A DNA stretch of 64,000 nt from positions 186,001-250,000 of the forward strand of contig JAHJHT010000002.1 in the NCBI GenBank assembly GCA_018823835.1, written 5' to 3'. The stretch's first letter is position 1. Every line of letters begins with the position of its first letter. The notes beneath the pieces were generated by a model, which saw only the letters and a list, made by a program, of their open reading frames with translations, was not told the origin of the DNA and made no database searches. Below are positions 57,023-64,000 of this stretch, in pieces. This DNA is from Alphaproteobacteria bacterium. GTDB lineage: Bacteria; Pseudomonadota; Alphaproteobacteria; Rhizobiales; Rhizobiaceae. A program made the position numbers and the translations under genes.

Positions 57023-58393
57023 TCAGCCGAAGCGGCGCGAAATCACCCGTTCGAGCGCCCTGATGCCCTGCGCCTCGCCTCCAGCCGGTCCATGCGGCCG
57101 GTCGGACGGGCTCCAGGCGAAGATGTCGAAATGCGCCCAGGCGCCAGCCTTCTCGACGAACCTCTTCAGGAACAGCGCCGCTGTGAGCGAGCCCGCAAAG
57201 CCGTCGGGGGTGACGTTGTTGAGATCGGCGATCTTGGAAGCCAGCTTCTTGTCGTAAGGCTGCCAGAGGGGCATGCGCCACAGAGGATCCTCGATCTTCG
57301 ACGCCGCTGACGACACCTCTGCCGCGAGGTCGTCGTCGCCGGTATAGAAAGGCGGCAGGTCCGGGCCGAGTGCGACCCGGGCGGCACCAGTCAGCGTCGC
57401 CATGTCGATCAGAAGGTCCGGCACCTCTTCGTCCGCCAATGCCAGCGCGTCGGCGAGCACAAGGCGTCCCTCCGCGTCCGTGTTGCCAATCTCGACTGTC
57501 AGCCCCTTGCGGCTTGTCAGCACGTCGCCCGGCCTGAAGGCATTTCCGGCGATCGCATTTTCGACCGCCGGTATCAGCACTCGAAGCCTGACCTTCATTC
57601 CGGCCGACATGATCATCGAGGCGAGGCCAAGCACGTTGGCAGCGCCGCCCATGTCCTTCTTCATCAGCAGCATGCCGCTCGCCGGCTTGATGTCGAGGCC
57701 GCCTGTGTCGAAGCAGACCCCCTTGCCGACCAGCGTGACCTTCGGCGCATCCTTTCGGCCCCAGACCATGTCGATCAGGCGCGGCGCCTTGTCGGAAGCG
57801 CGCCCGACGGCATGGATCATCGGAAAGTTCCTGGCGATCAGGTCGTCGCCGGCAGTCACGGACACCTTGGCCTTGTGCGCCTTTGCAAGGCGCCGGACCG
57901 CCAGTTCGAGCTCGTCGGGGCCCATGTCGTTGGTCGGCGTGTTGACCAAGTCGCGGGCGATGAAAACACCTTCGGCGATGCGACGGACCCACTTGGCGTC
58001 GGTGCCGGCCGGCGAGGCCAAACGGATGCTGGCGCCCGGCTTCTTGCCGTAGCGGGTGAACTGGTAGCCGCCGAGAATCATTCCCAGTGCCGATAAGTCA
58101 GGGGCGTCCAGATCTCCGGCAAGATGCCAGTCTCCTTCCGTCAATGACTTCGCGAGGAAACCAGAATCCAGCGCGAGGCGGTCGGCTTCGTCACCTACGC
58201 CGAACAGGGCAGAGGTCACCGACCCGTCGGCGCCGGGAACCAGAAGCGTGCGACCGGCCTCGCCTGAAAAGCCGTTTGCCCTCGCCCACGCGACATCGGC
58301 CGCAGCCAGGCCAGCGCTGTCCAGGCCGCCCTTGGCTATGACATGGATGGGACGAGACGATTTAAGTTTCTTTTCTACGAGTTCGACAGGCAT
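57023..58393 (-). CDS. M17 leucyl aminopeptidase family protein
   Basis: 456-residue cytosol aminopeptidase that removes N-terminal residues from peptides using two metal ions. The VGKGVCFDTGGLDIKP block supplies metal and catalytic residues, MKKDMGGAANVLG follows, and NTDAEGRLVLADAL is the M17 signature. It is shorter than E. coli PepA (503), with a reduced N-terminal domain, as in the PepB-like group. First gene of the pepA-marR-NlpC minus-strand operon, with a CtrA-like site in the divergent space before tadD. Confidence 0.93.
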   Translation of the reverse strand: MPVELVEKKLKSSRPIHVIAKGGLDSAGLAAADVAWARANGFSGEAGRTLLVPGADGSVTSALFGVGDEADRLALDSGFLAKSLTEGDWHLAGDLDAPDLSALGMILGGYQFTRYGKKPGASIRLASPAGTDAKWVRRIAEGVFIARDLVNTPTNDMGPDELELAVRRLAKAHKAKVSVTAGDDLIARNFPMIHAVGRASDKAPRLIDMVWGRKDAPKVTLVGKGVCFDTGGLDIKPASGMLLMKKDMGGAANVLGLASMIMSAGMKVRLRVLIPAVENAIAGNAFRPGDVLTSRKGLTVEIGNTDAEGRLVLADALALADEEVPDLLIDMATLTGAARVALGPDLPPFYTGDDDLAAEVSSAASKIEDPLWRMPLWQPYDKKLASKIADLNNVTPDGFAGSLTAALFLKRFVEKAGAWAHFDIFAWSPSDRPHGPAGGEAQGIRALERVISRRFG

Positions 58394-58429
58394 TCCGCAT
58401 TGTTCCCGATAGCTGCGAGGAGGCGTTCC

Positions 58430-58444
58430 TTAACCATCCGTTAG
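58430..58444 (+). promoter_or_regulatory. CtrA-like site between pepA-type gene and tadD
   Basis: TTAA-N7-TTAG beginning TTAACCAT, one base off the CtrA consensus TTAA-N7-TTAA, with another GTTAAC four bases downstream. It lies about 70-80 bases before tadD in the divergent intergenic space. CtrA governs pilus genes in Caulobacter, so control of tadD is plausible but unproven. Confidence 0.35.
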
Positions 58445-58511
58445 GGTTAACAGAATATTTCTTCACAGAACCTAAACGCGGCCGTGCACGTAAAATGGAG
58501 CGCCTGCCAAG

Positions 58512-59327
58512 ATGTTGACCAACCGCACGATGAACGCAACGGGAAAAAGGCTTCTCCTTGCTGCAACGGCGCTCGCGGTCGTCGCAAACCTGTCCGGCTG
58601 CGGCACCAGCAAGATGACGACGGGATCTATTTCCCGCCAATCCGGCAAAGCCGTCAACGACATGTCGTCTGGCGAACTGCGCGATGCTGGAGCGGCGCTC
58701 GGCAAGTCCTACACCAAGAACCCCGACGACAAGGCCACGGCGATGCGATACTCGACCGTGCTGCAGATGAACGGAAAGACGGAGCAGTCCCTGGCTGTGA
58801 TGCGCAAGCTTGCCATCGCCCATCCGACCGATCGTGAGGTGCTTGCGGCTTACGGCAAGTCCCTGGCGGGGGCCGGCGAATTGCAGCCCGCTCTCGACGC
58901 GGTGCGCAGGGCGCAGACGCCCGAGTATCCGGACTGGAAGCTGCTGTCGGCCGAAGCCGCCATCCTCGATCAGCTAGGCCAGGCCGGCGAGGCACGCAAC
59001 CTTTACCGGCGGGCGCTCGACCTCAAGCCAAACGAGCCTTCGGTGCTCTCCAATCTCGGCATGTCTTACGTGCTCGAGGGCGATCTCAAGACCGCCGAGA
59101 CTCATATGCGCAAGGCTTCCGAGCAAGCGGGCGCCGACAGCCGCGTCAGGCAGAACCTCGCGCTCGTCGTCGGCCTGCAGGGCCGCTTCGAGGAGGCCGA
59201 GAAGATCGCCAGCCACGAGCTTTCGCCGGACCAGGCCGAAGCGAATGTCAGCTACCTGCGCTCCATGCTGGCTCAGCAGAATGCCTGGAACCAGCTCAAG
59301 GACGAAGACAAGCCCAACACCAATTGA
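58512..59327 (+). CDS. tadD: TadD, TPR lipoprotein of the tad pilus system
   Basis: 271-residue outer-membrane-directed lipoprotein. The signal ends in a lipobox (ANLSGC, Cys near residue 30). At least four tetratricopeptide repeats follow from about residue 65 to 235 (for example AVMRKLAIAHPTDREVLAAY, then AGEARNLYRRALDLKPNEPS). TadD helps assemble the secretin channel for Flp-type pili. The start is ATG at 58512 or 58530; neither has a strong ribosome site. It is convergent with tadC across a palindromic terminator. Confidence 0.9.
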   Translation: MLTNRTMNATGKRLLLAATALAVVANLSGCGTSKMTTGSISRQSGKAVNDMSSGELRDAGAALGKSYTKNPDDKATAMRYSTVLQMNGKTEQSLAVMRKLAIAHPTDREVLAAYGKSLAGAGELQPALDAVRRAQTPEYPDWKLLSAEAAILDQLGQAGEARNLYRRALDLKPNEPSVLSNLGMSYVLEGDLKTAETHMRKASEQAGADSRVRQNLALVVGLQGRFEEAEKIASHELSPDQAEANVSYLRSMLAQQNAWNQLKDEDKPNTN

Positions 59328-59351
59328 GCAGCGGCTCCGGGCAACAGCATA

Positions 59352-59387
59352 GAAGAAGGGGCCGGTCGATCGACCGGCCCCTTCTTC
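59352..59387. terminator. Bidirectional terminator: perfect 36-nt palindrome between tadD and tadC
   Basis: GAAGAAGGGGCCGGTCGA (59352-59369) is followed directly by its exact reverse complement (59370-59387) and then by TTT. The 18-bp arms have no spacer, so the hairpin loop comes from the central bases. It lies between convergent stops and should terminate both transcripts. Confidence 0.85.
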
Positions 59388-59416
59388 TTTGACTGGTTGC
59401 GCCCGACGGTGCGGCG

Positions 59417-60436
59417 CTATTCCTGCATCGTCTTTTCGCCGTCACCGAAGATGCCACCCTGCTGGCTGACCTGGATGCCGGCCGGCCCGAGAATGATGGC
59501 AAACAGCACGGGCAGGAAGAACAGGATCATCGGCACTGTGAGCTTTGGCGGCAGTGCGGCCGCCTTCTTCTCTGCGGCGTTCATGCGCATGTCGCGGCTT
59601 TCGTTGGCCAGCACGCGCAGGGCATGGGCCACCGGCGTACCGTAGCGTTCGGCCTGGACCAGTGCCTGCGCAACCGACTTCACCGACTCCAGACCCGTGC
59701 GGCTCGACAAATTGTCATAGGCCTGCTTGCGCTCGGGCAGGTAGGAAAGCTCGGCATTGGTCAGGATCAGTTCCTCGGCCAATGCTACCGACTGGCCACC
59801 GATCTCGTCGGCAACCCGCTTGATGGCGGCTTCGATCGACATGCCCGATTCGACGCAGATCAGCATCAGGTCGAGCGCATCGGGCCAGGCCATCTGGATC
59901 GAGTGCTTGCGCTTGGTGGCGCGGTTGTTGACGTAGAGAACCGGCGTGTAGAAGCCGGCATAGGCAACGACGACGCAGACGAATACCTTGACGAAGGTCG
60001 GCTGCTCGGGAAGACCGCCGAGAAGAAAGGTGTAGGCCGCTGCGCCCGCAAAGAAGACGAAAGGCAGCACCAGGCGGAAGAAGAGGAACTTGGTCAGCGG
60101 ATTCTGGCCGCGAAAGCCTGCCACCTTGAGCTTCGCCACCGTGGTTTCATCGACGAGTGCGCGCCGCAGGTCGAGCCTGTCGACGATGGCGCGCATGCCC
60201 ACCGACTGTTCCTCCCGAAGGCCCTTGCGGCGCCGGTCGGCCTCGACGGCCAGCCTGGCGCGCTGCTTGGCGCGGAGTTCGTCGCGCTCGAGCGCGACGG
60301 ACTTCATCCGGTTCTTCAAGGTGTTGCCGCTCAACGCCGGCATCAACGTGAAGATCGTGGCGAAGACCGCGATACCGACCAGCAACGCGATCAGGAATGC
60401 GGGATCCGTGATTGCCTTGACGACTTGTGCGGTCAT
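59417..60436 (-). CDS. tadC: TadC, inner-membrane platform protein of tad pilus
   Basis: 339-residue type II secretion F-domain protein. It has an N-terminal membrane segment (about 12-32), cytoplasmic basic stretch, paired segments around 120-165, the T2SSF domain at about 180-305 (DALDLMLICVESGMSIEAAI), and a last segment near 305-325. With TadB it forms the platform that works with the TadA ATPase. Last of tadZ-A-B-C on the minus strand, 12 bases after tadB. Confidence 0.94.
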   Translation of the reverse strand: MTAQVVKAITDPAFLIALLVGIAVFATIFTLMPALSGNTLKNRMKSVALERDELRAKQRARLAVEADRRRKGLREEQSVGMRAIVDRLDLRRALVDETTVAKLKVAGFRGQNPLTKFLFFRLVLPFVFFAGAAAYTFLLGGLPEQPTFVKVFVCVVVAYAGFYTPVLYVNNRATKRKHSIQMAWPDALDLMLICVESGMSIEAAIKRVADEIGGQSVALAEELILTNAELSYLPERKQAYDNLSSRTGLESVKSVAQALVQAERYGTPVAHALRVLANESRDMRMNAAEKKAAALPPKLTVPMILFFLPVLFAIILGPAGIQVSQQGGIFGDGEKTMQE

Positions 60437-60448
60437 TGTGCTGCGTTC

Positions 60449-61462
60449 CTAGACATCGAAATTCATCATCTTGCGCATCACGAAAATGCCGATCGACATC
60501 CAGATGCCCGAGATACCGAGAATGAGGTGGCCTGTGCTCGTGGTGAAGAGCGGCATGATGTAGTTCGGGCTTGACAGGTAGACCAGGAATCCGACCAGGA
60601 AAGGCAGCGCGCCGATAATGACAGCGGACGCCTTGGCTTCCATGGACAGGGCCTGGACCTTGGCCTTCATCTTCTTGCGGTCGCGAAGCACGCGCGAGAG
60701 GTTGCCCAGCGCCTCGGAGAGATTGCCGCCCGCCTGCTGCTGGATCTGGATGACGATGCCGAAGAAGCCGGCTTCCGGACACGGCATGGTTTCCTGCATG
60801 CGGATGGCGGCATCCGGGATCGACAGGCCAATCTGCTGCGATTCCACGATGCGACGGAACTCCGTCTTCACCGGTTCAGGCGACTCGCTGGCAATAAGCC
60901 TGATGCCGTCGTTGAGCGGAAGGCCGGATTTCACGGCGCGCACGATGATATCGAGCGAATTGGGGAACTCGTTGAGGAACGCCTTCACCCGCATGCCGCG
61001 CCTCATCGAGACGAACCAGCGCGGCAGGCCGAAGGCGCCTGCCAGCAATGCGCCCGGCAAGGTGAGCAGCGGGGCCTGGAGCACGTAGGCTCCGGCCGTG
61101 ATCAGCAGACCACAAAGCAGGGAATAGATGTAGAAGCGTTCGATCGAGACCTTCATGCCGGCCTGGCGCAACTGCACCTTCAGGGGCGGCTTGCGGATGT
61201 TCTTGTCCGACGCCATCTGCTTGGCATCGAGATCCTTGAGCGAATCCTGCACGGACTTGCGGCGCTTGGCCGCTTCGGCGGCGCGGTCGCGCGTGGCCAT
61301 GACGACCGAGCGATCGGTTTCGGCCTTCTTCACGGTCTCGAGCCGGCGGCCGGCCGTGTTCTCGCTCTCTATCCTCTTGAAAAGGAAGGCATAGGCCACC
61401 GCGCCCGCGCTGCAACCGGCAAGGGCGATGAACGCCAGTATCGTGGTGTCAATTCCGAACAT
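60449..61462 (-). CDS. tadB: TadB, inner-membrane platform protein of tad pilus
   Basis: 337-residue T2SSF-domain protein paralogous to TadC. It has an N-terminal segment (about 8-28), a basic cytoplasmic part, paired segments near 115-150, the core FPNSLDIIVRAVKSGLPLND with QQAGGNLSEALGNLSRVLRDR, and C-terminal segments around 280-330. It is 30 bases after tadA. Length and order match rhizobial ctp/cpa pilus loci. Confidence 0.95.
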   Translation of the reverse strand: MFGIDTTILAFIALAGCSAGAVAYAFLFKRIESENTAGRRLETVKKAETDRSVVMATRDRAAEAAKRRKSVQDSLKDLDAKQMASDKNIRKPPLKVQLRQAGMKVSIERFYIYSLLCGLLITAGAYVLQAPLLTLPGALLAGAFGLPRWFVSMRRGMRVKAFLNEFPNSLDIIVRAVKSGLPLNDGIRLIASESPEPVKTEFRRIVESQQIGLSIPDAAIRMQETMPCPEAGFFGIVIQIQQQAGGNLSEALGNLSRVLRDRKKMKAKVQALSMEAKASAVIIGALPFLVGFLVYLSSPNYIMPLFTTSTGHLILGISGIWMSIGIFVMRKMMNFDV

Positions 61463-61492
61463 CGGGAGCTAGCGCCTTCCTGGTTCGCCCAT

Positions 61493-63028
61493 TCAATCCG
61501 ACCGCTGCTCCATCGCCTCGAGGGCCGCGGCAAGCCGCTGTTCCTCGCCGTAGTAGCGTGCGCGGTCCCAGAAATGCGGACGGCCAATGCCCGTCGAGAC
61601 ATGCTCGCCGACCAGCTTGCCGCTCGCATCCTCGCCCTTGATATTATAGAGGACGAGGTCTTGCGTGATGATGACGTCGCCTTCCATGCCGATCACCTCT
61701 GTGATGTGGGTGATGCGGCGCGAACCGTCACGCAGACGGGCAGCCTGGATGATGATGTCGACCGATCCGACGACGATCTCGCGAACCGTCTTCTGGGGCA
61801 GCGAGTAGCCGCCCATCGCGATCATTGATTCAATTCGGTTCAGGCATTCGCGCGGGCTGTTCGAGTGGATCGTGCCCATCGAGCCGTCATGGCCGGTGTT
61901 CATGGCCTGCAGAAGATCGAACACTTCCGGTCCGCGCACCTCGCCGACGATGATCCGCTCCGGACGCATGCGCAGGCAGTTCTTGACCAGGTCACGCATC
62001 GTGACCTCACCCTCGCCCTCCAGGTTGGCCGGGCGGGTTTCGAGGCGCACGACATGCGGCTGCTGCAGCTGCAGCTCTGCCGAGTCTTCGCAGGTGATGA
62101 CGCGCTCTTCGCGGTCGATGTAGTTGGTCAGGCAGTTCAGAAGCGTTGTCTTGCCCGAGCCGGTACCGCCGGAGATGACGATGTTGCAGCGGACGCGGCC
62201 AATAATCTTCAGCACTTCGGCGCCTTGCGGCGATATCGCTCCGAACTTGACCAGCTGGTCGAGTGTCAGCTTGTCCTTCTTGAACTTACGAATGGTGAGC
62301 GTGGCGCCGTCGATCGACAATGGAGGCGCGATGACGTTGACGCGCGAGCCGTCGGGCAGGCGCGCGTCGCAGATCGGGCTGGATTCGTCGACGCGACGGC
62401 CGACCTGACTGACGATGCGCTGACAGATGTTCAGCAATTGCTGATTGTCGCGGAAACGGATGCCGGTCTGTTCGACCTTGCCGTTGACCTCGATGTAGAC
62501 GTTCTTGGAGCCGTTCACCATAATGTCGGCGATGTCGTCGCGCGCCAGAAGCGGCTCGAGCGGCCCGTAACCCAGGACGTCGTTGCAGATGTCCTCAAGC
62601 AGTTCTTCCTGCTCGGAGATCGTCATCGCGAAGTTCTTGATCGCGATGATATCGTTGACGATGTCGCGGATTTCCTCGCGCGCGCTGTCGGGATCGAGCT
62701 TGGCGAGCTGCGAAAGATCGATCGTGTCGATCAGCGCCGAGAAGACCTGGCTCTTGGTGTCGTAGTAGCTGTCGCTACGCTCGCGCTGCAGCTTGCGCGG
62801 CTCGGTGGCGATGGGCGGCGCCTCGACCACCTTTCGCGCCGGCGCGGCCGGCGGAGGCGGTGGCGTGGCGGCTGCCGTCTTTGGCGGAGCGGTGACTGTG
62901 TCGACGTCGGCCGCGCCAGCGTGGGCTGGCGCAGGCGTTGCCGGCTTCTCGCTGACCTCGGGTGTGGCGGCTGGACGGAATTCGGGCGTCGCCCGCGAAC
63001 CGTCGTCTTTGCCTCTCTTACCAAACAT
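61493..63028 (-). CDS. tadA: TadA/CpaF, pilus assembly ATPase
   Basis: 511-residue secretion ATPase of the GspE/VirB11 class that powers Flp pilus assembly. A disordered Ala/Pro/Thr-rich N-terminus (about 1-85) leads to the N-terminal domain and the ATPase core: Walker [14 protein letters not shown], Asp box near [12 protein letters not shown], Walker B region [17 protein letters not shown] and His box [14 protein letters not shown]. All catalytic motifs are intact. Confidence 0.96.
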   Translation of the reverse strand: MFGKRGKDDGSRATPEFRPAATPEVSEKPATPAPAHAGAADVDTVTAPPKTAAATPPPPPAAPARKVVEAPPIATEPRKLQRERSDSYYDTKSQVFSALIDTIDLSQLAKLDPDSAREEIRDIVNDIIAIKNFAMTISEQEELLEDICNDVLGYGPLEPLLARDDIADIMVNGSKNVYIEVNGKVEQTGIRFRDNQQLLNICQRIVSQVGRRVDESSPICDARLPDGSRVNVIAPPLSIDGATLTIRKFKKDKLTLDQLVKFGAISPQGAEVLKIIGRVRCNIVISGGTGSGKTTLLNCLTNYIDREERVITCEDSAELQLQQPHVVRLETRPANLEGEGEVTMRDLVKNCLRMRPERIIVGEVRGPEVFDLLQAMNTGHDGSMGTIHSNSPRECLNRIESMIAMGGYSLPQKTVREIVVGSVDIIIQAARLRDGSRRITHITEVIGMEGDVIITQDLVLYNIKGEDASGKLVGEHVSTGIGRPHFWDRARYYGEEQRLAAALEAMEQRSD

Positions 63029-63057
63029 GATCGCTTACCAATTCAGCTGTCGGACAA

Positions 63058-64000
63058 TCAGTTCTTTTTCAACTTCAGCTTGCCGAGAATATCGCCCAAG
63101 CCGGCCTTCTTCTTCGCCTTGATCTCGCTTCGACCGGTCAGGATGTGGGCCATCTCGTTGATGGTGTGAACCACCGAGTGGGCGGCATCCATCTCGCCGA
63201 GCATGCGTCCGTTGTTGGTGGCGTTGCCGAACAGCGCGGGATCGAAGGGGATCATCGCCATCGGTGTGATACCGAGCGGCTCGGAGAAATCGCTCGAGGC
63301 GATCTCGGGCCGCTTCGGCACGCCTGTCTGGTTGATGATCAGCTTGGGCGGCGCGTCGTTGGGGCGCAGCCGCTTCAGCATGTCGACCAGGTTCTTCGTG
63401 TTGCGCAGATTTGCCAGCTCCGGCGTTGCCGTGATGACGATCTCGTCGGCCTTCATCAGCGTCGCCTTGGTCCAACCGGTCCAGATGTGCGGCACATCGA
63501 GAACCAGCAGCGGAGCGCTGCGCTGCGCCGTATCGATGATCTGCGTGAAGGCGTCGGCGTCAAAGTCATAGACGCGCTCCAGCGTCGAGGGTGCGGACAG
63601 GAGCGAAAGGTGCTCGGAGCACTGCGCCAGCAGCCGGTCGAGATAGACCTCGTCGATCCGCTCGGGGGAGAATACCGCCTCGGCGATACCCTGGGCAGGG
63701 TCCTGGTCGAAGTTGATGTTGGCCGTGCCGAAGGCGAGATCGAGGTCGGCGACTACCACCTCTGAGTTGAAGAGCGTCGACATCGCCCAAGCAACATTGT
63801 GCGCGATCGTCGAGGAGCCGACGCCGCCCTTGGCGCCGACGAAGGCGATGGAGCGCCCGATCGGATCTGCATCCGGATCGACGAAGATGGTCGAGATGAC
63901 GCTGACCACGTCGGCCATCGAGATCGGCGCGACGACATATTCGGAAATGCCCGAGCGGATCAGTTCGCGGTAGAGACCGACATCGTTGTAATGACCAATG
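63058..64000 (-). CDS. cpaE: TadZ/CpaE, ParA/MinD-like pilus localisation protein (5' end cut by window)
   Basis: At least 314 residues are visible; the frame stays open to base 64000, and its N-terminal receiver-like domain is partly outside. The visible start reads IGHYNDVGLYRELIRSGISE, a CpaE signature, so the internal ATG at 63918 is not the gene start. The ATPase domain has a deviant Walker A (AKGGVGSST, without the final Lys-Thr), VVADLDLAFGTANI and LVLDVPHIW. TadZ places the pilus machinery at the cell pole. First visible gene of tadZ-A-B-C. Confidence 0.93.
   Translation of the reverse strand, partial: IGHYNDVGLYRELIRSGISEYVVAPISMADVVSVISTIFVDPDADPIGRSIAFVGAKGGVGSSTIAHNVAWAMSTLFNSEVVVADLDLAFGTANINFDQDPAQGIAEAVFSPERIDEVYLDRLLAQCSEHLSLLSAPSTLERVYDFDADAFTQIIDTAQRSAPLLVLDVPHIWTGWTKATLMKADEIVITATPELANLRNTKNLVDMLKRLRPNDAPPKLIINQTGVPKRPEIASSDFSEPLGITPMAMIPFDPALFGNATNNGRMLGEMDAAHSVVHTINEMAHILTGRSEIKAKKKAGLGDILGKLKLKKN

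Noticed and set aside
61865-63169. 434-codon plus-strand frame opposite tadA
   Set aside because: Antisense shadow of the tadA coding region with no recognisable motif; tadA itself is unmistakable.

Overview
The window looks like chromosomal DNA from an alphaproteobacterium of the order Hyphomicrobiales (Rhizobiales), most like the Mesorhizobium/Phyllobacteriaceae group. This rests on high GC, the dapD-dapE-truA-fmt-def neighbourhood, an SRP RNA just upstream of dnaX, a DUF6481 gene, paired YejA-type binding proteins and a tad/cpa pilus locus. This is inference from gene content, not a database match. Coding density is high, almost all genes look intact, and no tRNA, rRNA, insertion sequence, prophage or CRISPR array was seen. 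The two window edges cut phnG (5' end missing) and tadZ/cpaE (5' end missing).

Region 1 (1-15268) is a phosphonate locus. It holds phnG-H-I-J-K-L plus a hexapeptide transferase (C-P lyase core), then two c-di-GMP turnover genes (MHYT-GGDEF-EAL on the minus strand, HD-GYP on the plus strand), then the ABC importer phnC-D-E1-E2. A well-formed Pho box lies upstream of phnC. A Vat/CatB-like acetyltransferase and engB follow. phnM and phnN are not in this stretch.

Region 2 (15265-17959, minus strand) is a compact ECF sigma / RskA-type anti-sigma / fasciclin / Tat-exported MsrB group, plausibly an envelope oxidative-stress module. Region 3 (18076-29481) is housekeeping: argB, an EamA exporter, a diguanylate cyclase, a HAD nucleotidase, a LOG protein, dapD, DUF805 genes (one apparently a remnant), dapE, two uncharacterised membrane proteins, and the minus-strand run def-fmt-GNAT-truA.

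Region 4 (29584-46923) is mixed: rmuC, a CDF cation exporter, a transglutaminase-like protein, small basic and coiled-coil proteins, two luciferase-like oxidoreductases around an AI-2E family protein, a lytic transglycosylase, recR, ybaB and dnaX with SRP RNA (a recombination/replication set), HIT and NudC, then pheA/kdsB divergent from a membrane-anchored cytochrome c.

Region 5 (47074-55763) is a yejA1-yejA2-yejB-yejE-yejF peptide importer with one Sec-type and one Tat-type binding protein, followed by a hydroxyacid dehydrogenase. Region 6 (55765-64000) is pepA-marR-NlpC/P60, then the tad pilus genes: tadD on the plus strand, convergent with tadZ-A-B-C across a perfect 36-nt palindromic terminator.

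The most notable observations are the c-di-GMP pair inside the phn locus with its Pho box, the SigK/RskA/FAS1/MsrB group, the dual-export YejA pair, an enlarged PhnE, a DUF805 remnant, and repeated sharing of a CTAG/TTAG tetranucleotide by convergent stop codons. None can be called a new system from sequence alone.
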